From Oscheius dolichura (Eukaryota; Nematoda; Chromadorea; Rhabditida; Rhabditidae), in assembly GCA_932521035.1 (NCBI GenBank), contig OW051495.1:10478001-10542000 (forward strand): a stretch of DNA of 64,000 nt, given 5' to 3'. The position numbers were made by a program, and so were the translations under genes. The notes under the pieces are model-generated. The model had not been told where the DNA came from and ran no database searches. It worked only from the letters and a program-made list of their open reading frames with translations. Below, one piece after another: positions 47,801 through 59,232 of the stretch; the stretch's first letter is position 1; each line of letters begins with the position of its first letter.

Positions 47801-50800
47801 CCACCGGTTTTGCACATCTCCCCACCGTTTTTCATCCAGGTTGCACATCTCCCCACCGTTTTTCATCGAGGTTGCACATCTCCCCACCGGTTTTCATCCA
47901 GGTTGCACATCTCCCCACCGGTTTTCATCCAGGTTGCACATCTCCCCACCGGTTTTCATCCAGGTTGCACATCTCCCCACCGGTTTTCATCCAGGTTGCA
48001 CATCTCCCCACCGGTTTTCATCCAGGTTGCACATCTCCCCACCGGTTTTCATCCAGGTTGCACATCTCCCCACCGTTTTTGCACATCTCCCCACCGGTTT
48101 TGCACATCTCCCCACCGGTTTTGCACATCTCCCCACCGGTTTTCATCCAGGTTGCACATCTCCCCACCGGTTTTCATCCAGGTTGCACATCTCCCCACCG
48201 TTTTTGCACATCTCCCCACCGTTTTTCATCCAGGTTGCACATCTCCCCACCGTTTTTGCACATCTCCCCACCGTTTTTCATCCAGGTTGCACATCTCCCC
48301 ACCGTTTTTGCACATCTCCCCACCGGTTTTGCACATCTCCCCACCGGTTTTCATCCAGGTTGCACATCTCCCCACCGTTTTTGCACATCTCCCCACCGGT
48401 TTTGCACATCTCCCCACCGGTTTTCATCCAGGTTGCACATCTCCCCACCGGTTTTCATCCAGGTTGCACATCTCCCCACCGGTTTTGCACATCTCCCCAC
48501 CGGTTTTCATCCAGGTTGCACATCTCCCCACCGTTTTTGCACATCTCCCCACCGGTTTTGCACATCTCCCCACCGGTTTTGCACATCTCCCCACCGTTTT
48601 TGCACATCTCCCCACCGGTTTTGCACATCTCCCCACCGGTTTTGCACATCTCCCCACCGTTTTTGCACATCTCCCCACCGGTTTTCATCCAGGTTGCACA
48701 TCTCCCCACCGTTTTTCATCCAGGTTGCACATCTCCCCACCGTTTTTGCACATCTCCCCACCGGTTTTGCACATCTCCCCACCGTTTTTGCACATCTCCC
48801 CACCGGTTTTCATCCAGGTTGCACATCTCCCCACCGGTTTTCATCCAGGTTGCACATCTCCCCACCGGTTTTGCACATCTCCCCACCGGTTTTCATCCAG
48901 GTTGCACATCTCCCCACCGTTTTTGCACATCTCCCCACCGGTTTTGCACATCTCCCCACCGGTTTTGCACATCTCCCCACCGTTTTTCATCCAGGTTGCA
49001 CATCTCCCCACCGTTTTTCATCGAGGTTGCACATCTCCCCACCGTTTTTCATCCAGGTTGCACATCTCCCCACCGTTTTTCATCCAGGTTGCACATCTCC
49101 CCACCGTTTTTCATCCAGGTTGCACATTTCCCCACCGGTTTTCATCCAGGTTGCACATCTCCCCACCGGTTTTCATCCAGGTTGCACATCTCCCCACCGT
49201 TTTTGCACATCTCCCCACCGTTTTTCATCCAGGTTGCACATCTCTCCACCGGTTTTGCACATCTCCCCACCGGTTTTCATCCAGGTTGCACATCTCCCCA
49301 CCGTTTTTGCACATCTCCCCACCGGTTTTGCACATCTCCCCACCGTTTTTGCACATCTCCCCACCGGTTTTGCACATCTCCCCACCGTTTTTCATCCAGG
49401 TTGCACATCTCCCCACCGTTTTTCATCGAGGTTGCACATCTCCCCACCGTTTTTCATCCAGGTTGCACATCTCCCCACCGTTTTTCATCCAGGTTGCACA
49501 TCTCCCCACCGTTTTTCATCCAGGTTGCACATCTCCCCACCGGTTTTCATCCAGGTTGCACATCTCCCCACCGGTTTTCATCCAGGTTGCACATCTCCCC
49601 ACCGTTTTTGCACATCTCCCCACCGTTTTTCATCCAGGTTGCACATCTCCCCACCGTTTTTCATCGAGGTTGCACATCTCCCCACCGTTTTTCATCCAGG
49701 TTGCACATCTCCCCACCGTTTTTCATCCAGGTTGCACATCTCCCCACCGGTTTTCATCCAGGTTGCACATCTCCCCACCGTTTTTCATCCAGGTTGCACA
49801 TCTCCCCACCGTTTTTCATCCAGGTTGCACATCTCCCCACCGGTTTTCATCCAGGTTGCACATCTCCCCACCGTTTTTGCACATCTCCCCACCGTTTTTC
49901 ATCCAGGTTGCACATCTCTCCACCGGTTTTGCACATCTCCCCACCGGTTTTCATCCAGGTTGCACATCTCCCCACCGTTTTTCATCCAGGTTGCACATCT
50001 CCCCACCGTTTTTGCACATCTCCCCACCGGTTTTGCACATCTCCCCACCGGTTTTGCACATCTCCCCACCGGTTTTCATCCAGGTTGCACATCTCCCCAC
50101 CGTTTTTGCACATCTCCCCACCGGTTTTGCACATCTCCCCACCGTTTTTCATCCAGGTTGCACATCTCCCCACCGTTTTTGCACATCTCCCCACCGGTTT
50201 TGCACATCTCCCCACCGTTTTTGCACATCTCCCCACCGGTTTTGCACATCTCCCCACCGTTTTTCATCCAGGTTGCACATCTCCCCACCGTTTTTGCACA
50301 TCTCCCCACCGGTTTTGCACATCTCCCCACCGTTTTTGCACATCTCCCCACCGGTTTTCATCCAGGTTGCACATCTCCCCACCGGTTTTGCACATCTCCC
50401 CACCGTTTTTCATCCAGGTTGCACATCTCCCCACCGTTTTTCATCCAGGTTGCACATCTCCCCACCGTTTTTGCACATCTCCCCACCGGTTTTGCACATC
50501 TCCCCACCGTTTTTGCACATCTCCCCACCGGTTTTCATCCAGGTTGCACATCTCCCCACCGGTTTTGCACATCTCCCCACCGGTTTTCATCCAGGTTGCA
50601 CATCTCCCCACCGTTTTTGCACATCTCCCCACCGGTTTTGCACATCTCCCCACCGTTTTTGCACATCTCCCCACCGTTTTTCATCCAGGTTGCACATCTC
50701 CCCACCGTTTTTCATCGAGGTTGCACATCTCCCCACCGTTTTTCATCCAGGTTGCACATCTCCCCACCGGTTTTCATCCAGGTTGCACATCTCCCCACCG

Positions 50801-53800
50801 GTTTTCATCCAGGTTGCACATCTCCCCACCGTTTTTCATCCAGGTTGCACATCTCCCCACCGTTTTTCATCCAGGTTGCACATCTCTCCACCGGTTTTGC
50901 ACATCTCCCCACCGTTTTTCATCCAGGTTGCACATCTCCCCACCGTTTTTCATCCAGGTTGCACATCTCCCCACCGTTTTTGCACATCTCCCCACCGTTT
51001 TTCATCCAGGTTGCACATCTCCCCACCGGTTTTGCACATCTCCCCACCGTTTTTCATCCAGGTTGCACATCTCCCCACCGGTTTTGCACATCTCTCCACC
51101 GGTTTTGCACATCTCTCCACCGGTTTTGCACATCTCCCCACCGGTTTTCATCCAGGTTGCACATCTCCCCACCGGTTTTGCACATCTCCCCACCGTTTTT
51201 CATCGAGGTTGCACATCTCCCCACCGTTTTTCATCCAGGTTGCACATCTCTCCACCGGTTTTGCACATCTCCCCACCGGTTTTGCACATCTCCCCACCGT
51301 TTTTCATCGAGGTTGCACATCTCCCCACCGTTTTTCATCCAGGTTGCACATCTCCCCACCGGTTTTGCACATCTCCCCACCGTTTTTCATCCAGGTTGCA
51401 CATCTCCCCACCGTTTTTCATCCAGGTTGCACATCTCCCCACCGGTTTTCATCCAGGTTGCACATCTCCCCACCGTTTTTCATCCAGGTTGCACATCTCC
51501 CCACCGGTTTTGCACATCTCCCCACCGTTTTTCATCCAGGTTGCACATCTCCCCACCGGTTTTGCACATCTCCCCACCGGTTTTCATCCAGGTTGCACAT
51601 CTCCCCACCGTTTTTCATCGAGGTTGCACATCTCCCCACCGTTTTTCATCCAGGTTGCACATCTCCCCACCGTTTTTGCACATCTCCCCACCGTTTTTCA
51701 TCCAGGTTGCACATCTCCCCACCGTTTTTGCACATCTCCCCACCGTTTTTCATCCAGGTTGCACATCTCCCCACCGTTTTTCATCCAGGTTGCACATCTC
51801 TCCACCGGTTTTGCACATCTCTCCGCCGTTTTTGCACATCTCCCCACCGTTTTTCATCGAGGTTGCACATCTCCCCACCGTTTTTCATCCAGGTTGCACA
51901 TCTCTCCACCGGTTTTGCACATCTCTCCGCCGTTTTTGCACATCTCCCCACCGTTTTTCATCCAGGTTGCACATCTCCCCACCGGTTTTGCACATCTCCC
52001 CACCGTTTTTCATCGAGGTTGCACATCTCCCCACCGGTTTTGCACATCTCCCCACCGTTTTTCATCCAGGTTGCACATCTCTCTACCGGTTTTGCACATC
52101 TCTCCGCCGTTTTTGCACATCTCCCCACCGTTTTTCATCCAGGTTGCACATCTCTCCACCGGTTTTGCACATCTCCCCACCGTTTTTGCACATCTCCCCA
52201 CCGTTTTTCATCCAGGTTGCACATCTCCCCACCGTTTTTGCACATCTCCCCACCGGTTTTGCACATCTCCCCACCGGTTTTCATCCAGGTTGCACATCTC
52301 CCCACCGTTTTTCATCCAGGTTGCACATCTCCCCACCGTTTTTCATCCAGGTTGCACATCTCCCCACCGGTTTTCATCCAGGTTGCACATCTCCCCACCG
52401 TTTTTGCACATCTCCCCACCGGTTTTGCACATCTCCCCACCGTTTTTGCACATCTCCCCACCGGTTTTGCACATCTCCCCACCGGTTTTGCACATCTCCC
52501 CACCGTTTTTCATCCAGGTTGCACATCTCCCCACCGTTTTTCATCCAGGTTGCACATCTCCCCACCGTTTTTGCACATCTCCCCACCGTTTTTGCACATC
52601 TCCCCACCGGTTTTGCACATCTCCCCACCGGTTTTGCACATCTCCCCACCGTTTTTCATCCAGGTTGCACATCTCCCCACCGTTTTTCATCCAGGTTGCA
52701 CATCTCCCCACCGTTTTTGCACATCTCCCCACCGTTTTTCATCCAGGTTGCACATCTCCCCACCGTTTTTGCACATCTCCCCACCGGTTTTGCACATCTC
52801 CCCACCGTTTTTGCACATCTCCCCACCGGTTTTCATCCAGGTTGCACATCTCCCCACCGGTTTTCATCCAGGTTGCACATCTCCCCACCGTTTTTCATCC
52901 AGGTTGCACATCTCCCCACCGTTTTTGCACATCTCCCCACCGGTTTTGCACATCTCCCCACCGGTTTTGCACATCTCCCCACCGGTTTTCATCCAGGTTG
53001 CACATCTCCCCACCGTTTTTCATCCAGGTTGCACATCTCCCCACCGTTTTTGCACATCTCCCCACCGGTTTTGCACATCTCCCCACCGGTTTTGCACATC
53101 TCCCCACCGTTTTTCATCCAGGTTGCACATCTCCCCACCGGTTTTCATCCAGGTTGCACATCTCCCCACCGGTTTTCATCCAGGTTGCACATCTCCCCAC
53201 CGTTTTTGCACATCTCCCCACCGTTTTTCATCCAGGTTGCACATCTCTCCACCGGTTTTGCACATCTCCCCACCGTTTTTCATCCAGGTTGCACATCTCT
53301 CCACCGGTTTTGCACATCTCCCCACCGTTTTTCATCCAGGTTGCACATCTCCCCACCGTTTTTCATCCAGGTTGCACATCTCCCCACCGTTTTTGCACAT
53401 CTCCCCACCGTTTTTCATCCAGGTTGCACATCTCCCCACCGGTTTTCATCCAGGTTGCACATCTCCCCACCGGTTTTCATCCAGGTTGCACATCTCCCCA
53501 CCGGTTTTGCACATCTCCCCACCGTTTTTGCACATCTCCCCACCGTTTTTCATCCAGGTTGCACATCTCTCCACCGGTTTTGCACATCTCCCCACCGGTT
53601 TTGCACATCTCCCCACCGTTTTTCATCGAGGTTGCACATCTCCCCACCGTTTTTCATCGAGGTTGCACATCTCCCCACCGTTTTTCATCGAGGTTGCACA
53701 TCTCCCCACCGTTTTTCATCCAGGTTGCACATCTCCCCACCGTTTTTCATCCAGGTTGCACATCTCCCCACCGTTTTTCATCCAGGTTGCACATCTCCCC

Positions 53801-56800
53801 ACCGTTTTTCATCCAGGTTGCACATCTCTCCACCGGTTTTGCACATCTCTCCGCCGTTTTTGCACATCTCCCCACCGTTTTTCATCCAGGTTGCACATCT
53901 CCCCACCGGTTTTGCACATCTCCCCACCGTTTTTCATCCAGGTTGCACATCTCCCCACCGGTTTTGCACATCTCCCCACCGTTTTTCATCCAGGTTGCAC
54001 ATCTCCCCACCGGTTTTGCACATCTCCCCACCGTTTTTCATCGAGGTTGCACATCTCCCCACCGTTTTTCATCCAGGTTGCACATCTCCCCACCGGTTTT
54101 GCACATCTCCCCACCGTTTTTGCACATCTCCCCACCGTTTTTCATCCAGGTTGCACATCTCCCCACCGGTTTTGCACATCTCCCCACCGGTTTTGCACAT
54201 CTCCCCACCGTTTTTCATCCAGGTTGCACATCTCCCCACCGTTTTTCATCCAGGTTGCACATCTCCCCACCGTTTTTGCACATCTCCCCACCGTTTTTCA
54301 TCCAGGTTGCACATCTCCCCACCGTTTTTGCACATCTCCCCACCGTTTTTCATCCAGGTTGCACATCTCTCCGCCGTTTTTGCACATCTCCCCACCGTTT
54401 TTCATCCAGGTTGCACATCTCTCCACCGGTTTTGCACATCTCCCCACCGTTTTTCATCCAGGTTGCACATCTCCCCACCGTTTTTGCACATCTCCCCACC
54501 GGTTTTGCACATCTCCCCACCGGTTTTGCACATCTCCCCACCGGTTTTGCACATCTCCCCACCGTTTTTCATCCAGGTTGCACATCTCCCCACCGGTTTT
54601 GCACATCTCCCCACCGGTTTTCATCCAGGTTGCACATCTCCCCACCGGTTTTCATCCAGGTTGCACATCTCCCCACCGTTTTTCATCCAGGTTGCACATC
54701 TCTCTACCGGTTTTGCACATCTCTCCGCCGTTTTTGCACATCTCCCCACCGGTTTTGCACATCTCCCCACCGGTTTTGCACATCTCCCCACCGGTTTTGC
54801 ACATCTCCCCACCGTTTTTCATCCAGGTTGCACATCTCCCCACCGGTTTTGCACATCTCCCCACCGGTTTTCATCCAGGTTGCACATCTCCCCACCGGTT
54901 TTCATCCAGGTTGCACATCTCCCCACCGGTTTTCATCCAGGTTGCACATCTCCCCACCGTTTTTGCACATCTCCCCACCGGTTTTGCACATCTCCCCACC
55001 GGTTTTGCACATCTCCCCACCGGTTTTCATCCAGGTTGCACATCTCCCCACCGTTTTTGCACATCTCCCCACCGGTTTTGCACATCTCCCCACCGGTTTT
55101 GCACATCTCCCCACCGTTTTTCATCCAGGTTGCACATCTCCCCACCGTTTTTGCACATCTCCCCACCGTTTTTGCACATCTCCCCACCGTTTTTGCACAT
55201 CTCCCCACCGTTTTTGCACATCTCCCCACCGTTTTTGCACATCTCCCCACCGTTTTTGCACATCTCCCCACCGGTTTTGCACATCTCCCCACCGGTTTTG
55301 CACATCTCCCCACCGTTTTTGCACATCTCCCCACCGGTTTTGCACATCTCCCCACCGGTTTTGCACATCTCCCCACCGTTTTTCATCCAGGTTGCACATC
55401 TCCCCACCGTTTTTGCACATCTCCCCACCGTTTTTCATCCAGGTTGCACATCTCCCCACCGTTTTTGCACATCTCCCCACCGGTTTTGCACATCTCCCCA
55501 CCGTTTTTCATCCAGGTTGCACATCTCCCCACCGTTTTTGCACATCTCCCCACCGGTTTTGCACATCTCCCCACCGTTTTTCATCCAGGTTGCACATCTC
55601 CCCACCGTTTTTCATCCAGGTTGCACATCTCCCCACCGTTTTTGCACATCTCCCCACCGGTTTTGCACATCTCCCCACCGTTTTTCATCCAGGTTGCACA
55701 TCTCCCCACCGTTTTTCATCCAGGTTGCACATCTCCCCACCGGTTTTCATCCAGGTTGCACATCTCCCCACCGGTTTTGCACATCTCCCCACCGGTTTTC
55801 ATCCAGGTTGCACATCTCCCCACCGGTTTTGCACATCTCCCCACCGTTTTTGCACATCTCCCCACCGTTTTTGCACATCTCCCCACCGGTTTTGCACATC
55901 TCCCCACCGTTTTTCATCCAGGTTGCACATCTCCCCACCGTTTTTCATCCAGGTTGCACATCTCCCCACCGGTTTTCATCCAGGTTGCACATCTCCCCAC
56001 CGTTTTTGCACATCTCCCCACCGTTTTTCATCCAGGTTGCACATCTCCCCACCGTTTTTCATCCAGGTTGCACATCTCTCCACCGGTTTTGCACATCTCC
56101 CCACCGTTTTTCATCCAGGTTGCACATCTCCCCACCGTTTTTCATCCAGGTTGCACATCTCCCCACCGTTTTTCATCCAGGTTGCACATCTCCCCACCGG
56201 TTTTCATCCAGGTTGCACATCTCCCCACCGGTTTTCATCCAGGTTGCACATCTCCCCACCGGTTTTGCACATCTCCCCACCGTTTTTGCACATCTCCCCA
56301 CCGTTTTTCATCGAGGTTGCACATCTCCCCACCGTTTTTCATCCAGGTTGCACATCTCCCCACCGGTTTTGCACATCTCCCCACCGTTTTTCATCGAGGT
56401 TGCACATCTCCCCACCGTTTTTCATCCAGGTTGCACATCTCTCCACCGGTTTTGCACATCTCCCCACCGGTTTTGCACATCTCCCCACCGTTTTTCATCG
56501 AGGTTGCACATCTCCCCACCGTTTTTCATCGAGGTTGCACATCTCCCCACCGTTTTTCATCGAGGTTGCACATCTCCCCACCGTTTTTCATCCAGGTTGC
56601 ACATCTCCCCACCGGTTTTGCACATCTCCCCACCGTTTTTCATCCAGGTTGCACATCTCCCCACCGGTTTTGCACATCTCCCCACCGTTTTTCATCCAGG
56701 TTGCACATCTCCCCACCGGTTTTGCACATCTCCCCACCGGTTTTGCACATCTCCCCACCGTTTTTCATCCAGGTTGCACATCTCCCCACCGGTTTTGCAC

Positions 56801-59105
56801 ATCTCCCCACCGTTTTTCATCCAGGTTGCACATCTCTCCGCCGTTTTTGCACATCTCCCCACCGTTTTTCATCCAGGTTGCACATCTCCCCACCGGTTTT
56901 GCACATCTCCCCACCGTTTTTCATCCAGGTTGCACATCTCCCCACCGTTTTTCATCGAGGTTGCACATCTCCCCACCGTTTTTCATCCAGGTTGCACATC
57001 TCCCCACCGGTTTTGCACATCTCCCCACCGTTTTTCATCCAGGTTGCACATCTCCCCACCGGTTTTGCACATCTCCCCACCGGTTTTCATCCAGGTTGCA
57101 CATCTCCCCACCGGTTTTCATCCAGGTTGCACATCTCCCCACCGGTTTTGCACATCTCCCCACCGGTTTTCATCCAGGTTGCACATCTCCCCACCGGTTT
57201 TCATCCAGGTTGCACATCTCCCCACCGGTTTTCATCCAGGTTGCACATCTCCCCACCGGTTTTGCACATCTCCCCACCGTTTTTCATCGAGGTTGCACAT
57301 CTCCCCACCGTTTTTCATCCAGGTTGCACATCTCCCCACCGGTTTTCATCCAGGTTGCACATCTCCCCACCGGTTTTCATCCAGGTTGCACATCTCCCCA
57401 CCGGTTTTCATCCAGGTTGCACATCTCCCCACCGGTTTTGCACATCTCCCCACCGGTTTTCATCCAGGTTGCACATCTCCCCACCGGTTTTCATCCAGGT
57501 TGCACATCTCCCCACCGGTTTTCATCCAGGTTGCACATCTCCCCACCGGTTTTGCACATCTCCCCACCGTTTTTCATCGAGGTTGCACATCTCCCCACCG
57601 TTTTTCATCCAGGTTGCACATCTCCCCACCGGTTTTGCACATCTCCCCACCGTTTTTCATCCAGGTTGCACATCTCCCCACCGGTTTTGCACATCTCCCC
57701 ACCGTTTTTCATCCAGGTTGCACATCTCCCCACCGGTTTTGCACATCTCCCCACCGTTTTTCATCCAGGTTGCACATCTCCCCACCGGTTTTGCACATCT
57801 CCCCACCGGTTTTCATCCAGGTTGCACATCTCCCCACCGTTTTTCATCCAGGTTGCACATCTCCCCACCGGTTTTGCACATCTCCCCACCGGTTTTCATC
57901 GAGGTTGCACATCTCCCCACCGGTTTTGCACATCTCCCCACCGTTTTTCATCCAGGTTGCACATCTCCCCACCGTTTTTGCACATCTCCCCACCGTTTTT
58001 CATCCAGGTTGCACATCTCTCCACCGGTTTTGCACATCTCCCCACCGTTTTTCATCGAGGTTGCACATCTCCCCACCGTTTTTCATCGAGGTTGCACATC
58101 TCCCCACCGTTTTTCATCCAGGTTGCACATCTCCCCACCGGTTTTGCACATCTCCCCACCGTTTTTCATCGAGGTTGCACATCTCCCCACCGTTTTTCAT
58201 CCAGGTTGCACATCTCCCCACCGGTTTTGCACATCTCCCCACCGTTTTTCATCGAGGTTGCACATCTCCCCACCGTTTTTCATCCAGGTTGCACATCTCC
58301 CCACCGTTTTTCATCCAGGTTGCACATCTCCCCACCGTTTTCGCACATCTCCCCACCGTTTTTCATCCAGGTTGCACATCTCCCCACCGGTTTTGCACAT
58401 CTCCCCACCGTTTTTCATCGAGGTTGCACATCTCCCCACCGTTTTTCATCCAGGTTGCACATCTCTCTACCGGTTTTGCACATCTCTCCGCCGTTTTTGC
58501 ACATCTCCCCACCGTTTTTCATCCAGGTTGCACATCTCCCCACCGCTTTTGCACATCTCTCCACCGGTTTTGCACATCTCTCCACCGGTTTTGCACATCT
58601 CTCCACCGGTTTTGCACATCTCCCCACCGTTTTTGCACATCTCCCCACCGTTTTTCATCCAGGTTGCACATCTCCCCACCGTTTTTCATCCAGGTTGCAC
58701 ATCTCCCCACCGCTTTTGCACATCTCTCCACCGGTTTTGCACATCTCTCCACCGGTTTTGCACATCTCTCCACCGGTTTTGCACATCTCCCCACCGTTTT
58801 TCATCCAGGTTGCACATCTCCCCACCGGTTTTGCACATCTCCCCACCGGTTTTGCACATCTCCCCACCGTTTTTCATCCAGGTTGCACATCTCCCCACCG
58901 GTTTTGCACATCTCCCCACCGGTTTTCATCCAGGTTGCACATCTCCCCACCGTTTTTGCACATCTCCCCACCGGTTTTGCACATCTCCCCACCGGTTTTC
59001 ATCCAGGTTGCACATCTCCCCACCGTTTTTGCACATCTCCCCACCGGTTTTGCACATCTCCCCACCGTTTTTCATCCAGGTTGCACATCTCTCCACCGTT
59101 TTTTT
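41806..59105 (+). repeat. 17.3 kb minisatellite of mixed 21-bp and 31-bp units
   Basis: The core is gcacatctccccaccg followed by G, T or rarely C, then tttt (21 bp). A longer unit is the same core plus catccaggtt (31 bp), with a catcgaggtt variant. Short and long units are mixed without a fixed period. The array is uninterrupted; from its length and a mean unit of about 26 bp I estimate 650-700 copies. Other variants include ctctccaccg, ctctccgccg and ctctctaccg. The plus strand is C/T-rich. The units contain no stop codon in any forward frame, so three overlapping frames of about 5,750-5,800 codons span the array; each gives only permutations of CTSPHRF, HLPTGF and HISPPV. I treat these frames as a by-product of composition. 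Flanks are unique sequence on both sides. Copy number in an assembly of such DNA is uncertain. Confidence 0.97.
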
Positions 59106-59232
59106 ACTAACTTTCTGTTGAATGTCCGTTTATGCTGGTGAATATAACGACGGTTGATAGAAAACAATATGATTATGTGTTCCTTATTGAGTACTGCAGG
59201 TGACGGCATAGCCGATCAACGCGCGGCTTGAG

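Noticed and set aside
42966..59065. Many minus-strand frames of 60-260 codons repeating GRCAKPVGR or GGEMCKTGG
   Set aside because: They are the reverse reading of the same satellite and end wherever a long unit brings in a TGA.
41806..59105. CRISPR array
   Set aside because: Repeats are contiguous with no unique spacers, and the setting is a eukaryotic genome.
41672..59141. Three overlapping giant reading frames of about 5,800 codons as real protein genes
   Set aside because: They result from the stop-free repeat unit in all frames, share no unique domain and have no supporting exon structure or start context.
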